The notes below the pieces were generated by a model, which made no database searches, was not told the DNA's origin, and saw nothing but the letters and a program-made list of their open reading frames with translations. A stretch of 64,000 nucleotides of DNA from Campylobacter vulpis (lineage in GTDB: Bacteria; Campylobacterota; Campylobacteria; Campylobacterales; Campylobacteraceae). Below, in pieces: positions 1-8,943 of this stretch (position 1 is the first letter of the stretch; each line of letters begins with the position of its first letter). The stretch is taken from positions 1,488,001-1,552,000 of the forward strand of contig NZ_CP041617.1 of the NCBI RefSeq assembly GCF_014217995.1, written 5' to 3'. The position numbers and the translations under genes are program-made.

Positions 1-150
1 TGTTTTGGCACTCTTGTAAAGCTTAAAAGTGTGGAAAAATGTGCCACTGTAATAAGACAAGGTGTGTTTGATGGGCGATTTTTAAGCTTGTTTAATAAAG
101 CTTTGTCTTTACTTAAAAAACCAGCCGTTGTGTCCGTTTGGCAAAGATAG
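1..150 (+). CDS. 3' end of an unidentified gene (partial)
   Basis: The frame starting at base 1 is open for 49 codons and stops with TAG at 148-150. The tail is basic and ends in PAVVSVWQR. It begins before the window, so the N-terminus and function cannot be seen, and I do not recognise the family from this piece. The coding frame is supported by Campylobacter-like codon use and by the absence of any other gene here. Confidence 0.5.
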   Translation, partial: CFGTLVKLKSVEKCATVIRQGVFDGRFLSLFNKALSLLKKPAVVSVWQR

Positions 151-200
151 ATTTTCATAAGCACATCTTAGCAAAATAGTGTAAAATTAAAGTTCTTTTA

Positions 201-208
201 TATAGAAT
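201..208 (+). promoter_or_regulatory. Extended -10 box for the flavin-oxidase-like gene
   Basis: TATAGAAT lies about 46 nt before the ATG at 254, inside an AT-rich, T-rich stretch typical of Campylobacter sigma70 promoters, which often lack a clear -35 box. An AAGGA ribosome site follows at 244-248. Confidence 0.45.
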
Positions 209-253
209 AAACCTATATGGTATGTAAAAAACTAAGAAATTTAAAGGAAAAAT

Positions 254-835
254 ATGCGTAGAGATGAATTTGAATGTGGTGATTTAAAGCTTGTAGAAAC
301 AATGCTAAACTCCATCACTTTCGGAACAATGATAATCCCAGATGAGCGTCCTTATGGTGTGCCAATCAGCTTTGCATATGAAAATGGACAAATTTATTTT
401 CACGGCGCAAAAGCGGGACGCAAATATGAGCTTTTAAAACACAATCCTCTCGTATCTTTTAATGCGGTTAAACCCTATGCTTACATCCCCTCAAGTTTTT
501 TAAATAATACAATGATTCCAACACAATTTTTCTTTTCCGTGTATGTTGAGGGGCAGTTTTTTGTAGAAGAAGATTTTGAGCGTAAAAAACAAATTTTAAA
601 AGCTCTCGTCAAAAAATATGAAAACAAGAATATCGATATGGAAAAAAGCCCTTTTAGGGGACAAGAAAAAGGCGTATTTGTTGGCATAATAGAAGTGCAA
701 AACATAAGTGTTAAAGCAAAATTTGGACAAAATCTTAAAAAAGAAGCGTTTTTTGCCATTATGGAAGATTTAGAAAATCGTGGAACTTTGTTAGATAAAG
801 AAACTTTAGAATTAATGCGTTATTTTAAACCTTAG
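254..835 (+). CDS. Pyridoxamine 5'-phosphate oxidase-like (Nim-type) flavin-binding protein
   Basis: This 193-residue protein has the split-barrel FMN-binding fold signature of the PNPOx-like/NimA group: an N-terminal GTMIIPDERPYGVPISFAY strand pair, then IYFHGAKAGRKYELL, the loop that in this family contacts the flavin phosphate, then VSFNAV. Relatives reduce or bind small flavin substrates and some are linked to nitroimidazole resistance; the actual substrate is unknown. The start is supported by AAGGA 5 nt upstream. It stands alone and is followed by a hairpin terminator shared with the convergent carrier gene. Confidence 0.8.
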   Translation: MRRDEFECGDLKLVETMLNSITFGTMIIPDERPYGVPISFAYENGQIYFHGAKAGRKYELLKHNPLVSFNAVKPYAYIPSSFLNNTMIPTQFFFSVYVEGQFFVEEDFERKKQILKALVKKYENKNIDMEKSPFRGQEKGVFVGIIEVQNISVKAKFGQNLKKEAFFAIMEDLENRGTLLDKETLELMRYFKP

Positions 836-838
836 AGT

Positions 839-882
839 AAGGGTATAAGGTGCTAAAAACACCAAAACCCTTTAAATTTTTA
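839..882. terminator. Bidirectional hairpin terminator between convergent genes
   Basis: AAGGGT and GGTG on the left pair with CACC and ACCCTT on the right around a CTAAAAA loop, followed on the + strand by TTTAAATTTTT and flanked on the other side by A-rich sequence. It sits exactly between the stops of the oxidase-like gene and the DcuC-type gene. Confidence 0.65.
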
Positions 883-883
883 A

Positions 884-2335
884 TCAAACCTTAACAATCT
901 TTTCTACTTTTGCCATACTTAGCTCATTTTCTAATGTAAGATTTGTTTTAGCCAAATAAAATGATACAAGAATATTTACAAGCATAGCGATGAGTAAAAG
1001 TGGAGTGGTGCGCTTGATAATATCCATAGGCGAAACCTTAGCAAAACCAGCCAAAGCGATAATTCCTCCAGCAATAGGCGAAGCAGCACGACCTAAACAA
1101 GAGGCTATTTCTATCGGTAGGACTAAAGTAATAGGTGCAATGCCAAGCTTTGTAGCGATATCTGGAGCTAAACGACCAAAAGCATTAAAAGCGGCAATCC
1201 CACTTCCCATAATCACCGTAAAACCATAAACCAAAAAGCTTAAAACCACAATGCTTGCAAGCACTGCCACACTGGCAAATTCGCCTTCTTTACCTAAAAC
1301 GCTTACCGCATCGGCTAAGATTCCTACTCCGCCTAAAGCTTTAATGCCCTCAGCAAACACACCGGCTGCGATGATGATGCTAACCACACTGACAAAAATG
1401 TCTGCCATAGCCTTTAAGATGACAACCATATCTTCACCAAGCTTTTTAGCGTCTCTATGTCTTGCAAATTCAACAATGAAAACCAAAGCAATACTTACAA
1501 AATTCGCCGTTACCACATCAAGCTTAATCCCTAAAAAATATGCCGAAAACAAAAATACCACAGGTAGCCAAGGGAAAAGTATGTAAAGTGTTGGACATTT
1601 TGGGTCTATAATCTCTGGCGTTTCAACCTCGTCCATTAACAAGCCCTTTTTCTCATCTCTTTTATCCACCCAAGCAAAATAAAAAGGGATTAAAACCGCA
1701 ATCACAACAACATAAGCAAGCACAACCCAAAGCTGATAGTTTAAGAAGAGTCCTACAACATTATCTTTTTGACCAACCATATCTGCCATATTGATGGAAT
1801 TTCCATCTTTTGGACCATAATCAAGAGCGATTAAAGATAGCACACAAACGGCAGTAATGGGGCGAATTTTAAGTGCGATTAACACAGGATAAATACAAGC
1901 CAAAAGCAAAAGCAAAAGTCCAGCATAACTTGAGATAACGATTTTAAGAGCCATACCCACAATGAAAGTGCCACTTAAAATTAAATACTTGTTTTTAATC
2001 TTCCCAAGTGGCTTATTTGCCAAAAAAGCAAGTTTTGCAGAAGCATTAATATGCTTCATATAAGCAGCAAAACCCGCCACACTCATAATAATAAGTCCTA
2101 CGCCAGCAAGTTGAGTTTTAAAAGTCGCCGTGATAAAGGCGAAACTATCAAGAATGACATCTAAAAAACTTGCACTCTCTCTAACTGGAGCTTTTGGTAT
2201 AGGTGCACCAAAATAATAAAATGCAAAAATTAAAATAATCATACCTGAAAACAAAAAGGTGAAAATGGGATTATACTTTTTAAGGATATAATACGCCACA
2301 ACCACCACAGCAAAGAGGGTCGAAACGATAGCCAT
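884..2335 (-). CDS. dcuC: DcuC-family anaerobic C4-dicarboxylate carrier
   Basis: The 483-residue product is a polytopic inner-membrane protein with roughly 12 hydrophobic segments. It carries blocks that match the DcuC family: GFAAYMKHI near residue 86, an internal VSSYAG-like helix, AGVFAEGIKALGG in the second half, and the near C-terminal ASPIAGGIIALAGFAKVSPM. DcuC carriers exchange succinate for fumarate or take up C4-dicarboxylates during fumarate respiration, which suits a microaerophile. The length fits the family (about 460). It is monocistronic, converging on the gene before it. Substrate is inferred from family only. Confidence 0.8.
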   Translation of the reverse strand: MAIVSTLFAVVVVAYYILKKYNPIFTFLFSGMIILIFAFYYFGAPIPKAPVRESASFLDVILDSFAFITATFKTQLAGVGLIIMSVAGFAAYMKHINASAKLAFLANKPLGKIKNKYLILSGTFIVGMALKIVISSYAGLLLLLLACIYPVLIALKIRPITAVCVLSLIALDYGPKDGNSINMADMVGQKDNVVGLFLNYQLWVVLAYVVVIAVLIPFYFAWVDKRDEKKGLLMDEVETPEIIDPKCPTLYILFPWLPVVFLFSAYFLGIKLDVVTANFVSIALVFIVEFARHRDAKKLGEDMVVILKAMADIFVSVVSIIIAAGVFAEGIKALGGVGILADAVSVLGKEGEFASVAVLASIVVLSFLVYGFTVIMGSGIAAFNAFGRLAPDIATKLGIAPITLVLPIEIASCLGRAASPIAGGIIALAGFAKVSPMDIIKRTTPLLLIAMLVNILVSFYLAKTNLTLENELSMAKVEKIVKV

Positions 2336-2399
2336 ATGAAATCCTTTTGAAAAATTTGAAGCTATTTTAACAAAAATTGAATTTCATAAGCTTAAAAAA

Positions 2400-2535
2400 T
2401 CATTGTAAATTTTCACAAATTTTTTCAAACTCCTGATAATACTTCCACGAAGCTACGATGTCAGGACAACTTTACTTTAAAATTTCATCGTAGGTATAAG
2501 TAATTTTAATTTTATAACAATCATTTTGTTTTAAA
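2400..2535 (-). pseudogene. Unidentified gene remnant
   Basis: One minus-strand frame reads as protein-like sequence ending SCPDIVASWKYYQEFEK plus eight residues and TGA, but it is broken by one in-frame TAA about 30 codons before its end and has no usable start. The composition (W, C, Y, charged residues in a plausible order) is not what random AT-rich DNA gives. I cannot assign a family; a transposase tail is possible. An 8-bp inverted repeat, CTACGATG/CATCGTAG (2453-2460 and 2486-2493), lies inside. Apart from this, 2336-2634 holds nothing I can support. Confidence 0.3.
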
Positions 2536-2634
2536 AATAAAAATATTATCATCAAATATAAGATAATTGAGAATTTAAAATATGTTTTTTAAAGAATTCA
2601 GTAATTATATTGAATTTTAGATAGTTAATAAACT

Positions 2635-2940
2635 CTACTTTAGTAATAAAGTGGGGTCAATCTTAAATTGCAACATTTTCGCACTTTCTCTACCACCATC
2701 GCCACCTTTTCTTTGCATAGTAACCTTGCCAATCTTAAGGCTTCCTTGTAGAGAAAACATAACTTCACCACCATAAAAATTTATCACTTCATTGATGGGT
2801 TTTAGCACCCATTCTATATTGCTTTCTAGTCTTAAAATTACCAAAAACCATTCACTTGCAAACTGCCCCCTACCTTTTAGAATATCATTTAAACTCGGAA
2901 TTTTATTTTGCATTATAAAGAACTTTTTTGCTAGATACAT
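2635..2940 (-). CDS. Small protein resembling the C-terminal part of a type II restriction endonuclease
   Basis: The 101-residue product ends with KIGKVTMQRKGGDGGRESAKMLQFK, a strongly basic QRKGGD block of the sort found at the C-terminal end of several type II restriction enzymes in which the terminal strands follow the catalytic core. No intact PD-(D/E)XK core is present here, so it is probably a fragment. Its ATG overlaps the preceding stop (TAATG), and an internal Met at residue 10 is another possible start. Context (cytosine methyltransferase and DUF3883 genes directly upstream) supports a restriction-modification origin. Exact family unknown. Confidence 0.45.
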   Translation of the reverse strand: MYLAKKFFIMQNKIPSLNDILKGRGQFASEWFLVILRLESNIEWVLKPINEVINFYGGEVMFSLQGSLKIGKVTMQRKGGDGGRESAKMLQFKIDPTLLLK

Positions 2941-3275
2941 TATACACGCTCCACAAGGCTTATTTTATAATCTAGCTCTTTATTAAAAAGGGCTTTAGAT
3001 TCTATATCTTTTAGCTCTTCTAAATTTTTTGCTAAAAGTCTTTTTTCGTGTTCTTCCTCACTTATATTATCCCACAATACACCATAGCCCACAAGGTAAG
3101 TAGCAAGTAGGATTCTATATTTTTCTAAGGCTTCTTGCTTAGAACTAAAGCTAAAAGATTTTGTGAATTTTGGTATTACATATTTGTGCATACAACCTAA
3201 ATATTCTATTTGTATTTTATATATTAAAGCTTCCTTGATAGCTTGTTTGTGTGATTTGCCTACTTTGCTTGGCAA
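2940..3275 (-). CDS. Unknown protein in the restriction-modification remnant
   Basis: This is a 111-residue charged protein with no signal peptide or membrane segment; residues 70-95 (EEEHEKRLLAKNLEELKD) look helical. The listed start overlaps the previous gene by 59 nt, which is unusually long; a start at the internal Met near residue 29 (MHKYVIPKF) would remove most of the overlap. With the next gene it may be two pieces of one endonuclease gene split by a frameshift at the TAATG junction. I do not recognise a domain. Confidence 0.4.
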   Translation of the reverse strand: MPSKVGKSHKQAIKEALIYKIQIEYLGCMHKYVIPKFTKSFSFSSKQEALEKYRILLATYLVGYGVLWDNISEEEHEKRLLAKNLEELKDIESKALFNKELDYKISLVERV

Positions 3276-3963
3276 AATTAAAGCATTTTATGGGATTAAA
3301 AAATACATTTTCTCTAGGTTTTTCTTTAAGGTTGCTTACAATATAAAGACAATATTTATCCTGCAAACTTTGTGCAACATTGTATTCTTTTTCCGTTAGC
3401 ATAAAATTCCCACTTATCTCGCTTAACCCTTTCACTTCAACGCAATAAAATTCTTTTTCATTTTGCATTTTAAAGTCAAACCCACAGCCAAAATCCCTAC
3501 TATCAAACAAAGAAAAACCTTTAAAATATTGCATAAAATTAGCTCTAAAATATTGTTCTGCGGCTTTGCCTGTCGCTACTCTTTTGATAAAGCCTATTTC
3601 TATTTTAGAGTCTAAAAATTCATTCACTTGCAATTTTTCTTCATAATTTTCAATCAAAAAGCTAGAAACTAGATTTTTAAAAGATTCAAATCCCATATCT
3701 TTATACTGCTCAAAAATTTCTTTTGTATAAGTTCTAAGCTCTCTTTGATACCAACCTTTTCTAGCATTATCAAAATATGGGTCAAACTCATCTCTGTAAT
3801 TTTTGATATTGCTAGGCTTTCCTTGCAAAGAAAGTCCTAAGATATTAAAAGATTCCACAAAGCTAGAAAAGCCTAAAGATTTATAAGCCAAATCATCAAA
3901 TTTGGATAAGAATAAACCACAAATGATAAGCTTATCTCTGTTTTTAATGTAAATTTTTGGCAT
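3217..3963 (-). CDS. DUF3883-domain protein, probable nuclease-like subunit of a restriction system
   Basis: The 248-residue product ends in a DUF3883-type domain (about residues 130-248): GKAAEQYF, GCGFDF, the FYCVEVKGLSE motif equivalent to the E-x-K of PD-(D/E)XK nucleases, TEKEYNVAQ and KYCLYIVSN. DUF3883 domains accompany restriction and DNA-modification genes. The N-terminal half is not recognised. Its ATG overlaps the truncated methyltransferase by 20 nt, so the two look like neighbours brought together by a deletion. Probably a relic of a mobile defence locus; activity uncertain. Confidence 0.6.
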   Translation of the reverse strand: MPKIYIKNRDKLIICGLFLSKFDDLAYKSLGFSSFVESFNILGLSLQGKPSNIKNYRDEFDPYFDNARKGWYQRELRTYTKEIFEQYKDMGFESFKNLVSSFLIENYEEKLQVNEFLDSKIEIGFIKRVATGKAAEQYFRANFMQYFKGFSLFDSRDFGCGFDFKMQNEKEFYCVEVKGLSEISGNFMLTEKEYNVAQSLQDKYCLYIVSNLKEKPRENVFFNPIKCFNFAKQSRQITQTSYQGSFNI

Positions 3964-4429
3964 AATTTAACCTTTTGTGAAAATCAAGGCTATTTAAAAG
4001 CTTATGAAAAACTTGATAGCCACAAGATTCTAAGAGTTTTAGAATCTCTTTTAGCGTTTGTCCTTTATTGTGATTGAGTAAGCCTTTAACATTTTCTAAG
4101 ATAAAAAAGCTAGGTTGTTTAGCCTTTAGAATCTCAGCAAGATAAAAAATAATCTGTCCTTTTTCTTTATTTTCTAGCCCCTCTCTTTTGCCAACAATAC
4201 TAAAGCTTTGACAAGGAAAACCAGAAATAAGCAAATCAAAATTAGGCAAAGATTGTGGATTAATCTGCGTTAAATCGCCGAGTTCTAGCTCATTTGAAGT
4301 GTTAAAAAAAGTTTTATAGGTTTTAATGGCTGCTCTATCAATCTCACTAAAACCCAAACATTTCAAACCACAAGATTCTAGCCCCAAACGCCCACCGCCA
4401 ATACCACTACAAAAATCTATAAAAGTCAT
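3944..4429 (-). pseudogene. C5-cytosine DNA methyltransferase, N-terminal half only
   Basis: The 161-residue reading frame has motif I (FCSGIGGGRLGLES), motif IV with the catalytic Cys (GFPCQSFS), and motif VI (FILENVKGL), then runs to about motif VIII (NSLDF) and ends. The target-recognition domain and motifs IX-X, needed for sequence recognition and cofactor binding, are missing; family members are usually over 300 residues. Its ATG overlaps the hddC stop (ATGA), so it would be translationally coupled to capsule gene expression. A deletion of its 3' half up to the next gene is the simplest explanation. Methylation activity is very unlikely. Confidence 0.8.
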
Positions 4430-5103
4430 CTCTCGCCCTTTAAACGAGAAAATTTTTCATAATCTTGCGGTATGCCTATATCGATAAAATAATCTTCAAA
4501 AAGCTCCGCCCTTGCCTTTAAGACTTTGAAATTTGTGCTTAAAAACTCTTCAAAAGAAAAATGACCTAAAAACGAAAACCTCTCAAAAATATCTTTGCTA
4601 AGCAAATAAATTCCCCCATTTATCAAACCCTCTTTACAAAAGCTTTTTTCTTTAAATTCAACTATTTCTCCCTTTTCATCGATACTTACCGCACCATACC
4701 TTTGAAAATCAAACATCTTTTTTAGAGCAAGACAGATTTTCGCCCCCTTTAAACGCAAATTTTTTAAAGAAATTTCAAAAATGCTATCTCCATTTAGCAC
4801 GAAAACTTCTCTCCCCTCGCAAAGCTTTAAAGCCTGTTTTATCGCTCCTCCCGTGCCAAGTGGCTCTTGCTCGATACTATATTTTATCTTTATACCTAAA
4901 AACTCATTTTTAAAATGCTCTTGTATCACTTCATATTTGTAAGAAACGGCTAAAACTACACTTTTAACGCCCTGTTTTTTCAAATATTCAAAGATAAATT
5001 CCAAAAAAGGCTTCCCCCCCACAGCCGCCATAGGCTTAGGCACATCTTTTACCACAGCCCTAAGCCTCGTGCCAAGCCCTCCACAAAGGACGATAGCCTC
5101 CAC
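4426..5103 (-). CDS. hddC: D-glycero-D-manno-heptose 1-phosphate guanylyltransferase
   Basis: A 225-residue sugar-phosphate nucleotidyltransferase. The N-terminal LCGGLGTRLRAVVKDVPKPM is the nucleotide-binding signature, followed by GGKPFLEFI and the metal-binding LNGDSIFEI. With the two upstream genes it would make GDP-heptose for capsular polysaccharide. The order hddA-gmhA-hddC and tight overlaps match the C. jejuni heptose genes of the capsule locus (Cj1425c-Cj1423c region). It has a run of seven C in the + strand sequence near 5014-5020, short for phase variation. Specificity for GDP and heptose is inferred from the operon. Confidence 0.88.
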   Translation of the reverse strand: MEAIVLCGGLGTRLRAVVKDVPKPMAAVGGKPFLEFIFEYLKKQGVKSVVLAVSYKYEVIQEHFKNEFLGIKIKYSIEQEPLGTGGAIKQALKLCEGREVFVLNGDSIFEISLKNLRLKGAKICLALKKMFDFQRYGAVSIDEKGEIVEFKEKSFCKEGLINGGIYLLSKDIFERFSFLGHFSFEEFLSTNFKVLKARAELFEDYFIDIGIPQDYEKFSRLKGER

Positions 5104-5696
5104 TAAAAGCCCTTACCAAAAAGCTCCTCCTCCACTATCGCACATAAAATATGCTCAATGACAAGGTGGGCTTCTTGTATGCGTGGAGTGCAAGAACTTG
5201 GCACTTTGATACAATAATCACACAACTCATTCATCACTCCGCCACTTGCTCCTGTAAGTCCTACGCTTAAAATTCCCTTTTGCCTACACACTTTCAAAGC
5301 TTCTAAGATATTTTTAGAATTTCCGCTCGTTGAAATTCCTATAAATACATCTCCGCTTACCCCTTGTGCCTCAAGCTGTCTTGAAAAAAGCTTTTCATAA
5401 CCATAGTCATTACCTATGGCAGTTAATATACTCGTATCCGTTGTAAGTGCAAGGCTTGGAATGCCGGGTCTATCAAAATAAAAGCGACTCACAAATTCCC
5501 CCGCCATATGCTGTGCGTCCGCTGCACTTCCGCCATTTCCTGCAATGAGAGTTTTTTTACCATTTTGATACGCTTTAATCAGCTCTCTTGCGACCTTTTC
5601 TATAAGGGAGATTAGCTCTTCGTCCCTTAAAATTTGCTCCTTTACTCTCAAACTCTCTTCAAAATGATTTTTAATATACGCCTTCATACTCTCCAC
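5103..5696 (-). CDS. gmhA2: Phosphoheptose isomerase (capsule-type)
   Basis: A 197-residue single SIS-domain protein with AGNGGSAADAQHMAGEF, the GmhA sugar-phosphate site, and GISTSGNSKNIL. It converts sedoheptulose 7-phosphate to heptose 7-phosphate in the cytoplasm. It overlaps hddA by 13 nt and abuts hddC (shared base at 5103). I assign the capsule paralogue rather than the LPS-core enzyme because of its place between hddA and hddC. Confidence 0.9.
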   Translation of the reverse strand: MESMKAYIKNHFEESLRVKEQILRDEELISLIEKVARELIKAYQNGKKTLIAGNGGSAADAQHMAGEFVSRFYFDRPGIPSLALTTDTSILTAIGNDYGYEKLFSRQLEAQGVSGDVFIGISTSGNSKNILEALKVCRQKGILSVGLTGASGGVMNELCDYCIKVPSSCTPRIQEAHLVIEHILCAIVEEELFGKGF

Positions 5697-6703
5697 GATT
5701 TTACTCCTTCTTTAATAAATGAAAAATTTGCTACATAGCCACCTTGCTTGTTTAAAAGCTCACAAAGGCGGTATTTTTGCGTTGGCTCACAGAGGAAAAA
5801 CATAAAGCCTCCAGCCCCAGCACCGCTTGTTTTCCCACTATAAGCACCATTACTCACAGCTAGATGATAAATTCTTTCAAGCTCGTCATTACTCACTATC
5901 TCACTTATAGTCTTTTTACTTCTCCAACTTCGCTCTAAAATTTCGCCAAGCCTCTTAAAATCTGCTCTAAACAAAGCCTCTTTCATATCAATGGCGTCTT
6001 GTTTGATGCTATGCATCGCTTCAAGACTTTTTGAATCTCCTAATTTACCCTTTTTATGCTCCTCTATGTCCTTAGCCTCTCTTGTGATGTTGGTAAAATA
6101 AAGCACCACCCTACTTTCTAACTCACTCACAATGTAATTTCTAATACGCAAGGGATTTACAATCACGCGTTTATCGGCGTAAAATTCCATAAAATTAAAG
6201 CCTCCAAAGGTTGCAGCATATTGATCCTGTGCACCGCCGACTATACCTAAATCCTCCCTTTCTATCTCGTAAGCTAATTTTGCGATTTCATACTCGCCTA
6301 AGGGCAAATTCAACCACTCTGCATAAGCCTTTAACATACCAACAACTAAGGTCGAACTCCCACCAAGCCCCGAGCCACTAGGCACATCACTATAAGTATG
6401 TAAAGAAAAGTTTAAAGGTTTTTTAGCATAATCTTTCACAATACGGTTATAAACAGCTTTGAAAATATCAAGTTTGCCGTCATTTTCTAAGCTTAAACGA
6501 CTTTCATATTCGCAATACCCACCCGTATCTGGGGAGTCAAAGATGATTTTATTATCCTCTCTTTCTATGAGAGTGCAATGCACAAAAAGCGAAATAGTCG
6601 CATTTAAAACATAACCTGTGTAGGTATCGCAGTATAAATTAATGTCCGTCCCCCCGCCAGCAAGTCCTAAGCGAAGGGGAGTTTGTGAGCGTATAGTCGC
6701 CAT
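5684..6703 (-). CDS. hddA: D-glycero-D-manno-heptose 7-phosphate kinase
   Basis: A 339-residue GHMP-family kinase. TPLRLGLAGGGTDINLYC at the N-terminus is typical of HddA, the ATP-binding PSGSGLGGSSTL lies near residue 110, and the third GHMP motif is near the C-terminus (KTSGAGAGGFMFF). It phosphorylates heptose 7-phosphate at C1 on the way to GDP-heptose. It is the first gene of the minus-strand heptose operon and its upstream side is the decayed region at 6.7-8.9 kb, so the rest of the capsule locus has been lost or moved. Confidence 0.9.
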   Translation of the reverse strand: MATIRSQTPLRLGLAGGGTDINLYCDTYTGYVLNATISLFVHCTLIEREDNKIIFDSPDTGGYCEYESRLSLENDGKLDIFKAVYNRIVKDYAKKPLNFSLHTYSDVPSGSGLGGSSTLVVGMLKAYAEWLNLPLGEYEIAKLAYEIEREDLGIVGGAQDQYAATFGGFNFMEFYADKRVIVNPLRIRNYIVSELESRVVLYFTNITREAKDIEEHKKGKLGDSKSLEAMHSIKQDAIDMKEALFRADFKRLGEILERSWRSKKTISEIVSNDELERIYHLAVSNGAYSGKTSGAGAGGFMFFLCEPTQKYRLCELLNKQGGYVANFSFIKEGVKSWRV

Positions 6704-7943
6704 TGTTTTCCTTTATATTTTTGCAATTTTAACAAAAAAAGCTAACCAAATAACTCTAACACCAGTCCAAAAAGACATTTTTTACCCCTCTTTTTTGAAA
6801 CATTACTATCTTTTCTTTTAAAATTCATAAAAGGTGCCTTTTAATTTATAAAAGAATTTGTATAGAACTTTTATCTTCATTCATATCAAGTCTTTTAGCA
6901 TTAGAAAGCTCTTCAATTGCAACATCAATTAACAAAAATCCATTTTTATAGTATTAATCACACAAATGAAATTATCTTTTACAAGCAACTCTTTATTTCA
7001 AAAAACTTAAATAGTTTTTCATCTGTAGTAAAGCTTGAGAATTTTATTTTCACCTAAATTTACATTTATTTTATAAAACTTTAAAATATAGACCTCTTTA
7101 GTCTTTTTTCTTGTTTTTAGTTCTTTAAATCATAGATGTGAAATTTTTACTTTTTCTCATGTATAATGTTTAAGTCATTTTGTTACAAAAATATTTTTCG
7201 CATCATTTATAAGTTATCAATAAATTTACTTATTATGTTCATTAGAAATTTTAAAATTTTGTCTACTTAATGTAATTGAATAATCATTTTCAAAATAAAA
7301 ACAATCTACATAAACTTTTCTTACTGAATATTGATTATCAATCTTTATATTAACATTTTTTTATTAACAAAAATAATTATGTTATATTAAAATCAAAGAT
7401 TTTAGTTTGATTTTTAAGATTCACAACACCTCTCATATCTATCCTTTTACCTTTTTCTTTGAAGTTATTTAACATCTTGATTTTTATTACAAAAATTTTG
7501 AGATGTATCTACATTAGAAAATAATTTATTAATCTCGTCTATACGGTATACACATACCACCTAAGCAAAAGTATCCAATTTACAATTCATTAACATTAAA
7601 TCCTTTCCATCATCAACTACCGCAAAAAATATTGTTAAGAAACTTATCTGTTTGTATTATGTAAGTATCATAAAAGTTTATTGTTGGTTTTACTATTGTC
7701 GAAAGATTACTACTATATAGTTTTTTCCCAAATAATTATAAATTTATTTACTATAAAAATTCAATTGTATTGATTATTCAATTCTCCTAATTAGATGCTT
7801 TTTAAAATATTAATAAAAAATTTTTAAATATTGAATATTTTTCCAAATTATATCTATTTTCCATGCTAATAATTTCAGATTTTATTTCAATAATTAATCT
7901 AAGAAATTTATTAAATAAAATCGATTTTTCACCATTTTTATAA
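6704..7943. other. AT-rich decayed region without intact genes
   Basis: No frame of more than about 60 codons with protein-like content is seen on either strand. A minus-strand snippet at 6846-6953 reads LLIDVAIEELSNAKRLDM and ends in TAA, which looks like the C-terminal end of a lost gene upstream of hddA. The rest is T/A-rich with scattered stops. I read it as the remains of capsule-locus genes. Confidence 0.5.
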
Positions 7944-8294
7944 GTTAATTTCACACACAATACCTTACAATTTAACATTAAAGAAAAAGAAAATTTAAAA
8001 GTCTTTGTTAATAGTGATAGCATAGCCTCTCTTGTAGCTTTTTGCAACAGACTTGATGGGCTTATCTCTGTGGATACTGGCATAGTGCATCTTTGTGATA
8101 TTTTACAAATTCCAAGCCTCATTTTTATCCCAAAACATACTTTTTATAGGTTTAGTGGCGGAAGCTATGGAGGGAAATGTGAAAAATTTTCTCTAGAAAA
8201 TGGTTATCAAAAAAACTATGCTAAAATTATGCAAATTTTTTATAAAAAAGCAAATCACTTTACTACAAGGATTAAAAATGAAAATTCTATCTAA
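7944..8294 (+). pseudogene. Glycosyltransferase family 9 (heptosyltransferase-like) C-terminal relic
   Basis: The + frame is open from 7944 to TAA at 8292-8294 and contains SLVAFCNRLDGLISVDTGIV then HLCDILQIPSLIF. The D-T-G-x-x-H-L and following I-P-S block is the conserved nucleotide-sugar site of ADP-heptose:LPS heptosyltransferases (GT9). There is no N-terminal half: upstream in frame a TAA occurs at 7941. It is a fragment of a larger gene, with a possible GTG at 8070 too far inside to make an enzyme. It supports a past glycan gene cluster here. Confidence 0.7.
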
Positions 8295-8943
8295 AATGGC
8301 ACTAGTTGCTATTATTTCACTTGTAGTGATTTGACACTGATAAATAAATTTTATAATAATTTGTAAAATACCATAAATATTAAGAAATTCTTATTGTAGT
8401 GTCGCCAACAAACACTTAAAATTTTAGATAGAAAAAGCTTATCAAATCCCAACGAGTTTACTTATGATAAAAGTATAGATATAATAAAGTTTAAATTTTA
8501 GAGTTGCATTGCTCCAAACAGGACTTTTAACCATGAAACAATTCAAGATTTAGGTTCTAATTATAAAAAACTTAACAAAGCTTTTAATTTATTTCTTAAA
8601 AAACAATTCAAATGTTAATTACAATATGCAAAGACGGGTAAGAAGAGCCTGTATTTTCATATGTAAAGTCAAAGAAGTTGAAATTATTATTATAGATAAA
8701 AGAAAGGAAAATATAATTTGGAGAAAGGTTACTCAAAAATGTTTTGAGAATGAACATTATATTTGGTGTAAGACTATATGATTCATGCTTAAAGAAAAAT
8801 AAAAAACTTTTAGATTAATACAAGAAGTGATGGTAACAAATTTAATGAATGGAAGAATTTTAGTTCTAAGCTAACATATAACTAAAACCTGCAAATGGCA
8901 AGATGCTATAAAAACGATAAAGGAATCCAAATTAATAAAGAAA
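8295..8943. other. Decayed region without intact genes
   Basis: A start-like stretch at 8278-8334 encodes MKILSKMALVAIISLVVI then TGA, like the first membrane segment of a chemoreceptor or secreted protein, with nothing usable after it. The remainder up to tRNA-Ser has frequent stops in all frames. I see no RNA gene or repeat in it. Confidence 0.4.

Noticed and set aside
2453-2493. CTACGATG/CATCGTAG inverted repeat as an insertion-sequence end or terminator
   Set aside because: Only 8 bp with a 25-nt spacer, no T run and no target duplication seen.
5014-5020. Seven-C run in hddC as a phase-variation site
   Set aside because: Shorter than tracts known to slip readily, and the gene frame is intact.
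7802-8122. A 106-codon minus-strand frame
   Set aside because: It is antisense to the GT9 relic, which has recognisable motifs on the other strand.
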